Below, piece by piece: positions 9,169-18,517 of a DNA stretch of 64,000 nt (within the stretch, counting starts at the first letter, position 1; every line of letters starts with the position of its first letter). Below the pieces are notes generated by a model that had not been told where the DNA came from, ran no database searches, and was given only the letters and a program-made list of their open reading frames with translations. Made by a program: the position numbers and the translations under genes. The DNA is from Nitrogeniibacter mangrovi (GTDB lineage Bacteria > Pseudomonadota > Gammaproteobacteria > Burkholderiales > Rhodocyclaceae), in assembly GCF_010983895.1 (NCBI RefSeq), contig NZ_CP048836.1:372001-436000 (forward strand), in the 5' to 3' direction.

Positions 9169-9711
9169 TCAGTGTCCTTCGAATTGAATCAGGGTGTGGA
9201 TGGGCAGGCCGCTGTCCCGCAGCTGCGCGGAGCCGCCCAGGTCGGGCAGGTCGGCGATGGCGACGGCTTCGACGAGCTGGCCCCCGAGGCGTTCGATGAG
9301 CCGTCGGGCGGCGCTCAGGGTGCCGCCGGTCGCGATCAGGTCGTCCACCAGCAGCAGGCGCTGGCCGGGGGTGATGGCGTCGGTATGGACTTCAAGCACG
9401 CCCTGGCCGTACTCGAGCGCGTAGGCCTCGCCGATCGTCGGCGCCGGCAGCTTGCCCTGCTTGCGGATTGGAATGAAGCCGGCGCCCAGCGCATGGGCGA
9501 GGACCGCGCCGAGAATGAAGCCGCGCGCATCGATGCCGGCGACCCGGTCGATGTCGCTGCCAGCATGGCGCTGGACCAGCGCGTCCACAACGCGCCGGAA
9601 AGCGCCTGCGTCCAGGTACAGCGGGGTCAGGTCGCGAAACTGCACGCCCGGTTTCGGCCAGTCCGGGATGGTGCGGATGTGTTCGCGCAGCAGTGCCGGG
9701 AGGGAGGGCAT
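9169..9711 (-). CDS. apt: Adenine phosphoribosyltransferase
   Basis: A 180-residue enzyme that converts adenine and PRPP to AMP. The sequence shows the family start ([19 protein letters not shown]), the [10 protein letters not shown] motif, the RKQGKLP hood loop and the PRPP motif [13 protein letters not shown]. Length is standard. It is the first gene of the apt-hpt(-DUF1840) unit and is divergent from ribA across a 328-base gap. Confidence 0.96.
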   Translation of the reverse strand: MPSLPALLREHIRTIPDWPKPGVQFRDLTPLYLDAGAFRRVVDALVQRHAGSDIDRVAGIDARGFILGAVLAHALGAGFIPIRKQGKLPAPTIGEAYALEYGQGVLEVHTDAITPGQRLLLVDDLIATGGTLSAARRLIERLGGQLVEAVAIADLPDLGGSAQLRDSGLPIHTLIQFEGH

Positions 9712-10039
9712 TCAGATCTCCAGGGTGAATGATGCGGTGCCGGCGCTTTGTTCGGATGCCGGCCGGTACCGAATCGCCGAGGTCCGATTCTAGCCCGGTT
9801 CGTGCACCGGCCCGGGCCCGTTTTGCCGGCACCGATCGGCATCGGTGGCGGCGAGGCCGGAAGCGGCTGGGAACGTTCGTGCGCCTTTCGCGGTCCATTG
9901 GAAGGTCGGCGGGCCGCAATGGCGCGGTGGAGAAGGTTTTCGGGTTTGGCGCAGAGACTGCCATAATGGCGGGCCGACACGAGAGACCGCCGGGATGGCG
10001 GCCGCAAAAGAAGCGCCCCGCGCACGAGGAGAACCTGAC
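9712..10039. promoter_or_regulatory. Divergent apt / ribA control region
   Basis: A 328-base gap between two divergently transcribed genes. On the minus strand a TAGAAT box (9787-9792) lies about 75 bases before apt. On the plus strand a CATAAT box (9962-9967) lies about 70 bases before ribA. Neither has a convincing -35 at 16-18 bases, so both are weak calls. No FMN-riboswitch-like series of conserved stems was recognised. Short open frames in the gap show no recognisable protein. Confidence 0.4.
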
Positions 10040-10702
10040 ATGACACTCCGTTTCGTCGACGCCTGTCGTCTGCCGAACCGCTTCGGCGAATTCACGCTGC
10101 ACGGCTTCGAGGACGAAGCGACCGGCATCGAGCATCTGGCGCTGACCCATGGCGACGTGACCGGCGAAGCACCGGTGCTGGCGCGCATCCATTCGGAATG
10201 CCTGACCGGCGACGGTCTTTTCAGCGAGCGCTGCGACTGCGGCTACCAGCTCGAGGCAGCGATGCGTCGCATCGTCGACGAAGGTCGCGGCGTGATCCTC
10301 TACCTGCGTCAGGAGGGCCGCGGCATCGGCCTGCTCAACAAGATCCGCGCCTACAAACTGCAGGACCAGGGGGCCGATACGGTGGAGGCCAACGAGCTGC
10401 TGGGTTTCCCGGCCGACATGCGTGATTTCTCCATCTGCAAGCCGATGCTCGACCATCTGGGGGTGCGCGCCGTGCGCCTGATGACGAACAACCCGCGCAA
10501 GCTCGACAGCCTGGCCGACCTGGGTCTGCATATCGTCGAGCGGGTGCCGCTGCAGGTGGGGCGCAATCCGCACAACACGGCCTACCTCGACACCAAGGCC
10601 GCCAAGCTGGGGCACCTCATGAAGCCGGCCAAGGCCTACCGGCCGGCGCCACCGGATGCCCAGGGGGCGGACGAAGTCGCGGTGAGCTGCCAGGTACAGT
10701 AA
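10040..10702 (+). CDS. ribA: GTP cyclohydrolase II
   Basis: A 220-residue enzyme for the first step of riboflavin synthesis, opening GTP to a diaminopyrimidine. The zinc-binding set is intact ([19 protein letters not shown], three Cys), as are the RQEGRGIGL catalytic loop and the LMTNNPRK substrate motif. AGGAGAA precedes the ATG at 10040, so the longer upstream frame was rejected. It is a single-domain RibA, not fused to RibB, and is followed by a shared terminator. Confidence 0.96.
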   Translation: MTLRFVDACRLPNRFGEFTLHGFEDEATGIEHLALTHGDVTGEAPVLARIHSECLTGDGLFSERCDCGYQLEAAMRRIVDEGRGVILYLRQEGRGIGLLNKIRAYKLQDQGADTVEANELLGFPADMRDFSICKPMLDHLGVRAVRLMTNNPRKLDSLADLGLHIVERVPLQVGRNPHNTAYLDTKAAKLGHLMKPAKAYRPAPPDAQGADEVAVSCQVQ

Positions 10703-10736
10703 GGGGCGCGCCGTCGGTTGCCGACGCAGGAAAGGA

Positions 10737-10758
10737 AAGGGCCGCATCCGCGGCCCTT
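10737..10758. terminator. Bidirectional hairpin between ribA and the flavoprotein gene
   Basis: A perfect 9-bp stem (AAGGGCCGC and its complement) with loop ATCC lies between two convergent genes, 34 bases after ribA and 3 bases before the end of the minus-strand gene. Each arm ends in AA or TT, so it could act in both directions. Confidence 0.7.
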
Positions 10759-10761
10759 CGT

Positions 10762-12006
10762 TCATTCCGGCAGCGCGATCTGTCCGTCGGCGCTGAACTG
10801 GTAGTCGCGGAACACGTGCTCGGCATCGAGCAACTGGTAGGTGCCATCCTCGTTGCGACGGGTCGTGTCCTTGAGCCGGTAGGTGTAGTGGCCGCAGGTC
10901 CAGCAGTCGAAGTTGCGCATGTGGGTGCACAGGCAGGTCTTGTCGAACACCTTGATCTTGCGCGCGTCCGGATGCGCGGCCACTTCCCGGTTGTAGGCCT
11001 CGATGTACTGGCAGTAGCCCTTGGAGTCGAGCAGGTAGCCGTAGGCCTCGCAGTTGGGGCGGATGCCGCTGCCGATGGCGGGGCTGCTCTTGAGCATGCG
11101 CATCGGGTATCCGGTGGGGGAGATCTGGTTGACCTCGATGTCGTCCTCGGAGGCCTTGAAGTACTCCTGCTGGACGTCTTCGGGCAGGCCGCATTCGCGG
11201 CTGACGGTGAAGCGCGTCGCCACCTGCACGGCCGCGGCGCCCATCTCCAGGTAATTGACCGCATCGGTGCCGGTGAATACGCCGCCGGCCGGAATCAGCG
11301 GAATGTCCAGCTGCTGTTCGGCGAGCCAGTCGCGGATCTCGGCGACGATGACCGGCAGCGAGTACTGCGCCCAGTCCATGCCGAAGCCCAGATGCCCGCC
11401 CGCCAGCGGCCCCTCGACCACCACGTAGTCGGGCAGGCGGCCGGTGCGCGCGCTCTTCTTGAGGAACAGCTGCAGGGCGCGCAGCGAGGAGACGATGATG
11501 CCGAGCTTGGCGTCGCGGAAGCGCGGATGATCCTCGATCAGCGCGAAGGAGCCCAGGTGCAGGCCGGCGGCCAGGGTGATGCCGTCGATGCCGGCATCGA
11601 GCGCGGCCGTCAGACGCACGCGCAGCGTCTCCTTGGGCGCGTTCATGGTGAGCTTCTCCATGCAGTTGATGAAGATCAGCCCGTCGCCCTGCTTGGCCTC
11701 CATGGTCGCGCCCACGTGCCGGGCGGTGGCCTCGGCGAGCAGGCCCATGTTGAACTGCACCACCGACTTGTCGGAGTTGGCCACGTTGAACTTGTACTGC
11801 TGAAGCTTGTCCTTGACGTACTTCGTCTTGAAACGGCGGTCGGACACCGTCGGCACCATGGCATCGGAGATGTGCCCGATACCACCGAGGCGCGCCGCCA
11901 CGAGGGACAGTTCTGCGGTGGAGATATCCACCCCCATGCCGCCGATCATGATCGGCACCAGTTCTTTCTGCCCCAGTCTCAGGCGAAAGTCGTCAACACG
12001 TTTCAT
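10762..12006 (-). CDS. Nitronate monooxygenase-like FMN flavoprotein with a Cys-rich tail
   Basis: A 414-residue TIM-barrel flavoprotein of the 2-nitropropane dioxygenase family. The N-terminal IMIGGMGVDIST motif, the FMN-phosphate region (IPAGGVFTG, MGAAAVQVATRF) and GPLAGGHLGFG are present; the His in GGHLG matches the catalytic base of nitronate monooxygenases. Beyond the usual barrel the last ~110 residues hold a cysteine cluster (CLCTHM, then CWTC within 12 residues) that could bind metal. The true substrate is therefore uncertain and could be another NAD(P)H-dependent reduction. Confidence 0.83.
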   Translation of the reverse strand: MKRVDDFRLRLGQKELVPIMIGGMGVDISTAELSLVAARLGGIGHISDAMVPTVSDRRFKTKYVKDKLQQYKFNVANSDKSVVQFNMGLLAEATARHVGATMEAKQGDGLIFINCMEKLTMNAPKETLRVRLTAALDAGIDGITLAAGLHLGSFALIEDHPRFRDAKLGIIVSSLRALQLFLKKSARTGRLPDYVVVEGPLAGGHLGFGMDWAQYSLPVIVAEIRDWLAEQQLDIPLIPAGGVFTGTDAVNYLEMGAAAVQVATRFTVSRECGLPEDVQQEYFKASEDDIEVNQISPTGYPMRMLKSSPAIGSGIRPNCEAYGYLLDSKGYCQYIEAYNREVAAHPDARKIKVFDKTCLCTHMRNFDCWTCGHYTYRLKDTTRRNEDGTYQLLDAEHVFRDYQFSADGQIALPE

Positions 12007-12027
12007 TCTGTCAGAGCCCCCCTCCGG

Positions 12028-12051
12028 CGTGGGCGCGCATTTTCGCCCACG
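12028..12051. repeat. 8-bp inverted repeat upstream of the nitronate monooxygenase-like gene
   Basis: CGTGGGCG and CGCCCACG are separated by 8 bases, about 20 bases before the start codon on the minus strand. It lies in the transcript leader between xthA and the flavoprotein gene. It has no T run in either direction, so it is not a standard terminator. Confidence 0.4.
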
Positions 12052-12173
12052 CGACGGTGCGCGGGTTTGGTCTAGGTCAATTTTGGCCGATAAGGCCGGA
12101 CGCCGCGCGCCAGGATGCGATTCTACCCTGCCTCGGCCCGCGGCGGCCGATTGGCTGCACGAACGCAGGCCGC

Positions 12174-12953
12174 TCAGGCGTCGTCGTAGTCCACCGTCAA
12201 GGGCGCATGATCGGAAAAGCGCGCTTCCTTATAGACCGATGCGCGGCGTGCGCGTGCGGCGATGCCTGGCGTCGCGATCTGGTAATCGAGGCGCCAGCCC
12301 ACGTTCTTGGCCCAGGCCTGGCCCCGGTTCGACCACCACGTGTAGCATGCATCAGTGGCCTCCGGATGCAGCTGGCGGTAGACGTCCTTCCAGCCGACCT
12401 CGTCGAACAGGCGGGTGAGCCAGGCGCGCTCCTCGGGGAGGAAGCCGGAATTCTTCTGGTTGGATTTCCAGTTCCTGAGATCGGCCTCCTTGTGGGCGAT
12501 GTTCCAGTCGCCGCAGACGATGACCTCGCGTCCCGAGGCGATGAGCTCGCGCATATGGGGCAGGAAGATGTCCATGAAGCGGTACTTGGCCGCCTGCCGC
12601 TCCTCCGAACTGGAGCCCGAGGGCAGGTACAGCGAGATCACCGACAGGTTGCCGAAGTCGGCTTCCAGGTAGCGCCCCTCGGCGTCGAACTCGGCGTTGC
12701 CGAGGCCCTCGATCACCCGCTCGGGCGCCTTGCGCGCATACAGCCCGACGCCGCTGTAGCCCTTCTTTTCGGCTGGGTGAAAAAATCCCTTGTACCCCGG
12801 CGGCGAACGCATATCCTCTGACAGGTCGTTCACCTGGGCCTTGAGTTCCTGCAGGCAGACGATGTCGGCGTCCTGCCCCGCCATCCATTCGAAAAAGCCC
12901 TTGCGCGAGGCGGAGCGGATGCCGTTGAGGTTGATGGTGATGACGCGTAACAT
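12174..12953 (-). CDS. xthA: Exodeoxyribonuclease III
   Basis: A 259-residue AP endonuclease/3'-phosphodiesterase for base-excision repair. The exonuclease-endonuclease-phosphatase fold motifs are in order: INLNGIRSA near the start, CLQELKAQ (metal-binding Glu), VCGDWNIAHKEADLRN, and the final SDHAPL with the catalytic Asp-His. The ATG at 12953 gives the standard start MLRVITINLNGI; the longer frame runs into divergent pyrE and was rejected. Only 34 bases separate it from pyrE. Confidence 0.95.
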   Translation of the reverse strand: MLRVITINLNGIRSASRKGFFEWMAGQDADIVCLQELKAQVNDLSEDMRSPPGYKGFFHPAEKKGYSGVGLYARKAPERVIEGLGNAEFDAEGRYLEADFGNLSVISLYLPSGSSSEERQAAKYRFMDIFLPHMRELIASGREVIVCGDWNIAHKEADLRNWKSNQKNSGFLPEERAWLTRLFDEVGWKDVYRQLHPEATDACYTWWSNRGQAWAKNVGWRLDYQIATPGIAARARRASVYKEARFSDHAPLTVDYDDA

Positions 12954-12987
12954 GGCCTGTCCAAAGGGTTTCTGATCGGAAGAGAAC

Positions 12988-13632
12988 GTGGAGTTTAGCC
13001 GGGATTTCATTGCATTGGCCTGCGACAAGGGCGTGCTTCGCTTCGGTGAGTTCATGACCAAGGCGGGGCGCAAGTCGCCCTATTTCTTCAACGCGGGACT
13101 ATTCAATGACGGGGCCTCCTTCGGGGCCCTGTGCAGCTTTTACGCGCGCGCCATCGTGGCGGCCGAACTCGACGCCACCATGCTCTTCGGCCCGGCCTAC
13201 AAGGGCATTCCGCTGGTGGCCGGCACGGCCATGCGCCTGGCCGAAATGGGCGTGAACCTGCCCTACTGTTTCAACCGCAAGGAAGCCAAGGATCACGGCG
13301 AGGGCGGCACCACGGTCGGTGCGCCGCTGGCCGGCCGGGTCCTGATCCTCGACGATGTCATCTCGGCCGGCACCTCGGTGCGCGAATCGGTCGAGATCAT
13401 CCGCGCCCATGGCGCCGTGCCCGCCGGCGTGGTGATCGCCCTCGATCGCATGGAGCGCGGCACCGGCGCGCTGTCGGCGGTGCAGGAAGTGCGGGCCCAG
13501 TACGACATCCCGGTGGTGGCTGTGGCCACGCTGGACGATCTCATCGGCTATCTCGGCGGTAACGATGAACTGGCCGCCAACCTGCCTGCGGTGCAGGCGT
13601 ACCGCGCCGCCTACGGCGTCAACTCGGACTGA
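12988..13632 (+). CDS. pyrE: Orotate phosphoribosyltransferase
   Basis: A 214-residue pyrimidine-synthesis enzyme joining orotate and PRPP to give OMP. The PRPP motif [13 protein letters not shown] and the [11 protein letters not shown] catalytic loop are intact. Translation starts at a GTG (12988) with GGAAGAG about 6 bases upstream. It is followed after 4 bases by a gene for an exported coiled-coil protein, so the two are cotranscribed. Confidence 0.96.
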   Translation: MEFSRDFIALACDKGVLRFGEFMTKAGRKSPYFFNAGLFNDGASFGALCSFYARAIVAAELDATMLFGPAYKGIPLVAGTAMRLAEMGVNLPYCFNRKEAKDHGEGGTTVGAPLAGRVLILDDVISAGTSVRESVEIIRAHGAVPAGVVIALDRMERGTGALSAVQEVRAQYDIPVVAVATLDDLIGYLGGNDELAANLPAVQAYRAAYGVNSD

Positions 13633-13636
13633 CCGG

Positions 13637-14275
13637 ATGAAGCATCTGCGCTACGTTGCGATCGCCGCCCTGCTCCTGTTCGTCGACACGGCTGCGGTGG
13701 CCGCTGCGCCCAAGGGGCCGACAATCTTCTGCTGCGAGAACTCCAGCGGCCAGCGTGTGTGCGGCGACACCCTGCCGCGTGTCTGCTATGGCCGTGCCTA
13801 TCGCCGGGTGGCCTCCGACGGCACCGTGATCGAACGTGTCGCCGCGCCCATGACCGCCGAAGAACGCGCCGAAGCGGCCCGCGTGCAGCGCCTCAAGGAA
13901 CTGGAGGAGGCGCGCCGGCGCAGCCAGCGCCTCCAGGATCGCGCCCTGCTCGACACCTACCGTGATCTGGGCGACATCGACACCCGCGAGCGTCGCGCCC
14001 TCGACGACATCCAGCGCGATCTGGACAAGGCCCGGCAACGCATGGCGGAGTTGAAGGCCGAAGCCGACCGGCTGGCCGAAGAAGCCAAACTGCACCCGCC
14101 CGGCGCCATGCCGGTGGATCTGCAACAGGCGATCAACGACAACACGTCAGAGCAGAATGCCCAGGCCACCGTGATCGAGGCCAAGCAGAAGAACATGGAA
14201 GCGGTGCGGGCACGCTACGCGCGCGACCGGGAGCGCTACAAGGTGCTGACGGAGTCGATGCCGGAGCGCAGGTAG
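13637..14275 (+). CDS. Exported coiled-coil protein of unknown function
   Basis: A 212-residue protein with an N-terminal signal peptide (about residues 1-25, cleavage after AVAA). Next comes a short Cys-containing region (FCCENSSGQRVCGD, then VCYG) with the look of a DUF4124-type domain. The rest, from about residue 80, is a charged alpha-helical coiled coil rich in Arg, Glu and Ala. It should act in the periplasm. No enzymatic motif was seen. It directly follows pyrE, an arrangement that does not reveal its role. Confidence 0.75.
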   Translation: MKHLRYVAIAALLLFVDTAAVAAAPKGPTIFCCENSSGQRVCGDTLPRVCYGRAYRRVASDGTVIERVAAPMTAEERAEAARVQRLKELEEARRRSQRLQDRALLDTYRDLGDIDTRERRALDDIQRDLDKARQRMAELKAEADRLAEEAKLHPPGAMPVDLQQAINDNTSEQNAQATVIEAKQKNMEAVRARYARDRERYKVLTESMPERR

Positions 14276-14408
14276 GCCCGGCAACCGGCTGACAGCGCGA
14301 CGAGCGCCGTCGCCATGGCGCCGGGAGGTGGCGGGATGGAAGGGGCCGCATCGTGTCCGGGGTGGTGGCGGGCGGATGCACCGGACGTGTTCGACTCAGG
14401 AGGCAAGG

Positions 14409-16736
14409 ATGGCGCAGGTGATCCGCTCCCGCGTGTTGTTCGGGCTGCTGCTGGGTTACACCCTTTTCGTGGTGTTCGGGAGTCTGGTTCCGCTGCACTT
14501 CCAGCCCATGCCCATCGACGTCGCATTGCAGCGTTTCGGGCACATCCCGTTTCTCGATCTGGGTATTGGTTCCCGCGCCGACTGGGTCGCCAACCTGCTT
14601 CTGTTCATTCCCCTGGCCTATCTGGCCTGTGCGCTCGTGGCGAAGGGCGCACGCCCGTCCCTGGGGCATGTGGTGGCCGTGACGGTGCTGGCGGGCCTGG
14701 GCTCGGTGCTGCTCGAATTCGTCCAGCTGTTTTTCCCCCCCCGGACCGTCTCCCAGAACGATGTGCTGGCGGAAACCCTCGGCGCGTTGACCGGCGCGGT
14801 GGCGTATCGGCTCAGCGGCCAGTATGTCCTGGGCTGGGCCGCCGGTTTCTTCCAGGCCGAATCGGGCGTCGGGCGCCTGCGGCGTATTCTCGTCGGCTAT
14901 CTGGTGGTGCTGCTGGGCTTCAACCTCATGCCGCTCGACCTGACCTTCGATGTCGGCCTCCTGTTCGAGAAGTGGAGCCGCGGTCTTCTCGTCCTGGTGC
15001 CGTTCTCCGGTTTCGGCGGCGGTGTCGTCGAGTGGAGCTACGCGGTGGTCTCCGACGTCGTCATCTGGATACCGTTTGCGTGGCTGCTGCGTCTGGCCGG
15101 GTACTCCAGCCGACGCACGGTGTTTCTGACGGTCGCGGCCGCCGGCCTCATCGAGTTCGCGCAACTGTTCGTCTATTCGCGGGTCAGCGACGTCACCGAC
15201 ATACTCCTGGCGGGCGTGGGGGCTTGGCTCGCCGGCCCGGTGATGGCCGTGTTCGAGCGCGCCGCCCGCCGGGGGCGCCTCGCGGCCTGGGCCGGGCCTG
15301 GCGTCGTGGCCTGGGGTCTCGCGTTGCTGGCGGTCTTCTGGTGGCCGTTCGATTTCGATTTTGTTCATCTGGGGGCCGCGCGGGTGAGCGCGATGGCGGG
15401 GCGCACCCTCTTCGAGACCTATTACTTCACGTCCGAATATCACGCGCTCAACGAGCTGTTGCGCAAGGTCGCCTTCTTTCTTCCCCTGGGGGTGCTGTGG
15501 GCGCTCAGGGGCGGACGCCGGGGCACCGGCACCGTCCTGTTCGTGTCGACGGCGATGCTGGTCGAGGGGGGGCAGCTGTTCCTGCCGGAGAAGGTGGCCG
15601 ATGTGACCGACATGCTGATCGAGGCGAGTGGCGCGTTGCTCGGTCTGTGGTTAGCGCGTCGCGTCATCAAGGCGGCCCAGGCCTTGCCCACCGGGGGCGA
15701 CGAGGCGGCGCAGGCCGTGCCGCCACGAGCGCGTCATGATGCCCCGGCCCCCAGGGCTTCGATGATGTTGGCCACCTGGGGCAGTCTGCTGGTCGTGGTG
15801 CTGGCCCTCGCGCTGTTGCCGGGGGTGCCGGGGGTGCCGTACAACGTGCGCGAGCTGTTCGGCGATGGTGTTGCGCGCCTGTTCGTGGCCCTGGCGCTGG
15901 GCGCCTACATCTGGTCGCTCGGCGTCGGTGCTCTGATGCTCGTCGAGCGGCTGGCGGGCAACCGCTGGGCGTCGGTGGTACTCCCCCTGGCGTTGCTCGC
16001 GCATGGCCTGATCGGGTTCCTCCTCCTCGATGCGGTGGTGCCGCTCGAAAGCCTCGACGACGTGCTCGGCTCACCGGTGCTCGGTTGGGTCGCGCCGCTG
16101 GAGCATGCGCTGCGCTTCCTGGCGCTGGATGCCATGCTGGGTTTCGCGGCGGTGACTGCGGCCAGCCTGCTGGTCAGCCTCGGCCGTGGGGGGAGTGCGG
16201 CGCTCGGTGTCTTCATCAGTCTCGTGTTTCACGCTGTGTGGCTGTGTCCGCTGCTGTACTGGGGCATCGTGCGCGAGGCGGCAACCGACAATCTGACCGA
16301 GTTGCTGCGCGACAACGCCGCCTTTTCCAGCTGGTTGGCGCTGCTCGGTGCGTTGTTCGGGACCTGGCTGGGCGGCGGAGCGCTGGCGGGGATACTCGCC
16401 GGCAGGCTGCGGGCGGCTCGGGGCGGCGCTTTGCTCGTGGTTGGTCTGGCCATGGCGGGCGGGCTGGGCCAGCTTGCCCTGGAGCCCTTGATCGTCAAGT
16501 ACGGCCAGGTGTTTTCCGCGTGGCAGTTTCTCCTCAGTCCCGACCGGGCGCATTACGTCGGCGGCGAGGCCCTGGTCCTGCGGGCGGTGGTGCTGCTGGC
16601 GGCGCTCGTGCTGGGGCTCGCGATCTTGCTGTTTCCGTCCCTGCGCGCCCGCACGGGCGCTCGCGCGTCGATATCACCGACGCGGGGCGCCGTTGCCGGC
16701 ATCGGTATGCCCATGGACGCGCATGTCCCTGACTGA
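14409..16736 (+). CDS. Large polytopic membrane protein with two VanZ-like regions
   Basis: A 775-residue inner-membrane protein. Two regions resemble VanZ domains (about residues 10-150 and 220-430): each has the pattern of a charged P-F-x-D loop, N-x-L-L-F-x-P-L-helix or equivalent, then E-F/G-Q-L-F and a V-x-D-x-L motif. The C-terminal 300 residues add about eight more hydrophobic helices of no known family. VanZ domains are linked to teicoplanin resistance and envelope functions in other bacteria, but the role here is unknown. CAGGAGG lies 5 bases before the ATG at 14409. The end overlaps the sirtuin start by 14 bases. Confidence 0.78.
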   Translation: MAQVIRSRVLFGLLLGYTLFVVFGSLVPLHFQPMPIDVALQRFGHIPFLDLGIGSRADWVANLLLFIPLAYLACALVAKGARPSLGHVVAVTVLAGLGSVLLEFVQLFFPPRTVSQNDVLAETLGALTGAVAYRLSGQYVLGWAAGFFQAESGVGRLRRILVGYLVVLLGFNLMPLDLTFDVGLLFEKWSRGLLVLVPFSGFGGGVVEWSYAVVSDVVIWIPFAWLLRLAGYSSRRTVFLTVAAAGLIEFAQLFVYSRVSDVTDILLAGVGAWLAGPVMAVFERAARRGRLAAWAGPGVVAWGLALLAVFWWPFDFDFVHLGAARVSAMAGRTLFETYYFTSEYHALNELLRKVAFFLPLGVLWALRGGRRGTGTVLFVSTAMLVEGGQLFLPEKVADVTDMLIEASGALLGLWLARRVIKAAQALPTGGDEAAQAVPPRARHDAPAPRASMMLATWGSLLVVVLALALLPGVPGVPYNVRELFGDGVARLFVALALGAYIWSLGVGALMLVERLAGNRWASVVLPLALLAHGLIGFLLLDAVVPLESLDDVLGSPVLGWVAPLEHALRFLALDAMLGFAAVTAASLLVSLGRGGSAALGVFISLVFHAVWLCPLLYWGIVREAATDNLTELLRDNAAFSSWLALLGALFGTWLGGGALAGILAGRLRAARGGALLVVGLAMAGGLGQLALEPLIVKYGQVFSAWQFLLSPDRAHYVGGEALVLRAVVLLAALVLGLAILLFPSLRARTGARASISPTRGAVAGIGMPMDAHVPD

Positions 16737-17490
16737 CGCCGACACCATCGACGCCGTGGCCGGGCTCATCCGCGGCGCGCGGCGCGTCCTGTTCATCACC
16801 GGCGCCGGGATCTCCGCCGATTCGGGTCTGCCCACCTACCGCGGTATCGGCGGCCTGTACGACGAGCAACTGACCGGGCACGGCATTCCCATCGAGCAGG
16901 CCCTGTCCGGGCAGATGATGGCGCGCCGGCCCGAGGTCACCTGGCAGTACCTGGCGCAGATCGAGGCCACCTGCCGCGGTGCCGAGGCCAACGACGCCCA
17001 CCGGGCCATCGCGCGGATCGTGGCCGAGCGTCCGGGCTCGATGGTGCTGACCCAGAACGTGGACGGCTTTCATGCGGCGGTCGGCACCGCCGGGCTGGTG
17101 GAAATCCACGGCAACCTGCACCAGCTGTTGTGTACCGAATGCGGCCGTGGCCGGCGGGTGGCGGACTTCGTCGGCCTGCAGATCCCGCCGGCCTGCCCCA
17201 CCTGCGGCGGGCTCATGCGGCCCGACGTGGTGCTGTTCGGCGAGGCACTGCCGTCCCAGGCGGTCATGAAGCTCGAGCATCTGCTCGCCGACGGCGTCGA
17301 TCTGGTCGTCAGCATCGGCACCTCGAGCGCCTTTCCCTACATCGCCGGGCCGGTGGTGTGGGCGGCCGAGGACGGCGTCCCCACCGTCGAGATCAATCCG
17401 GGCCAGACCCCGGTGAGCGGCTTCGTGACCCATCGGCTGGCGATGGGGGCGGCGGAGGCGATGCGGGCGATCGAGGCCCGACTGGGCTGA
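16723..17490 (+). CDS. Sir2-family NAD-dependent protein deacylase
   Basis: A 255-residue sirtuin. NAD-binding GAGISADSGLPTYRG, the TQNVDGFH core, the catalytic His in VEIHGNL and the zinc-binding pairs CTEC and CPTC are all present, as are GTSSAFPYIAG and EINPGQ. It should remove acyl groups from lysines using NAD. The start at ATG 16723 overlaps the end of the VanZ-type gene by 14 bases, so it is probably cotranscribed. Its 3' end overlaps the tail of a convergent gene by 98 bases. Confidence 0.93.
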   Translation: MSLTDADTIDAVAGLIRGARRVLFITGAGISADSGLPTYRGIGGLYDEQLTGHGIPIEQALSGQMMARRPEVTWQYLAQIEATCRGAEANDAHRAIARIVAERPGSMVLTQNVDGFHAAVGTAGLVEIHGNLHQLLCTECGRGRRVADFVGLQIPPACPTCGGLMRPDVVLFGEALPSQAVMKLEHLLADGVDLVVSIGTSSAFPYIAGPVVWAAEDGVPTVEINPGQTPVSGFVTHRLAMGAAEAMRAIEARLG

Positions 17491-18517
17491 GCGGTTCGGC
17501 GACGATGCGCAGGCTGCCGTCGGGGCGGTCGGGCGCGGTGACGAGGGAGAACCGGTCCGGCCGGCCGGTGTGAGCCAGACGGGCGCCCACCTCTCGCTGA
17601 AGCACCCGGGCGTGTGCGGCGTCCTGCGGCGCGACGATCCAGCGCCAGTGGGCGGGTGCATGAGCCGACAGCCGCGCCACCAGCGCGTCGACCGGGGTCG
17701 GTAGGGGCAGATCCATGGGGCGCTCGGCGGATCGTTCGGCATCGGCGCGTGCCGGTTCCGCTGCAGCCGACGGTGCCGCCGTCACGTCGCCGCCGGTGGC
17801 GGATTTGGCCATGAGAGCGGGCGGTGCGGGCCGGGCTTGGCCGAGTCGGTCGTCCATCGTGTCCGCGAGGGGCGCCCCTGGCGGCATCACTGGCATGGCC
17901 TTGCGTTCCTGGCGTTTGGTCGGGGCGCGTTCGCGCGAGGGTTCGGGCGCCCGCGTCGGCGCCTGTCCGGCGGCGCGATTCGCCGTCGATTGTTCGGCCA
18001 CGCGGGGTGCGACCATTGGCGCCGCCGGCGCCCTCTCCTCCAGCGCGACCGGCGCCGACACCCCGGGCGCGGCCGGGTCGAACCCTACCTTGAGGGCGAC
18101 GCTGGCCGCGATGCCGGCCATGGCGGCCACGCCCAGCCCGTTCAGCCAGCGCCGCCAGGGGCGACGCGGCGGCGCGGCGGGTGTCGGGGCGCGATGGCTG
18201 GCCTGTTGCTTCAGCCAGCGGCGGGTGGTTTCGTCTAGCCCGGCCTCCAGCGCGGTGCCCGGCGCCGTGCCGTGGGCGATTTGCTCGAGCAGTGCCTCGC
18301 GGCGCGGGCGCTGGGCGGCGTCGAGGCGCGCCGCTTCGGCGAGCACGGCCGCTTCGAGGGACGCGGGCGGTTCGAAATCGAGCGCGGGGGTCTCGCCGCC
18401 CAGCGCGTTCATCACGCGTTCGAACATCGCGGCGGGCGGCTCGAACGGCGGTTGCCGGCGGATCAGCTCGGCCAGGGCGCCGCGGCCGGCGAGGAAGCGG
18501 TCGCAACCGGTACTCAT
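17393..18517 (-). CDS. Probable anti-sigma factor / single-pass membrane protein
   Basis: A 374-residue protein with about 124 cytoplasmic residues, one membrane helix (about 125-145) and a long Ala/Pro/Arg-rich periplasmic part. Its ATG overlaps the stop of the sigma-factor gene by 4 bases, which is the classic place for an anti-sigma partner. No recognisable anti-sigma zinc motif was seen, so the role is inference from position and topology. The last ~35 residues are low-complexity and lie antisense to the sirtuin 3' end, so the true end of the ordered protein may be earlier. Confidence 0.68.
   Translation of the reverse strand: MSTGCDRFLAGRGALAELIRRQPPFEPPAAMFERVMNALGGETPALDFEPPASLEAAVLAEAARLDAAQRPRREALLEQIAHGTAPGTALEAGLDETTRRWLKQQASHRAPTPAAPPRRPWRRWLNGLGVAAMAGIAASVALKVGFDPAAPGVSAPVALEERAPAAPMVAPRVAEQSTANRAAGQAPTRAPEPSRERAPTKRQERKAMPVMPPGAPLADTMDDRLGQARPAPPALMAKSATGGDVTAAPSAAAEPARADAERSAERPMDLPLPTPVDALVARLSAHAPAHWRWIVAPQDAAHARVLQREVGARLAHTGRPDRFSLVTAPDRPDGSLRIVAEPLSPVGPRSPASPPPPPSPADGSRSRSPGSGPD

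Noticed and set aside
9712-10039. Possible FMN riboswitch before ribA
   Set aside because: The conserved FMN-element stems and loops were not found in the leader by eye.
9729-10043. A 104-codon plus-strand open frame between apt and ribA
   Set aside because: It is Arg-rich, has no recognisable domain and covers the likely divergent promoters.
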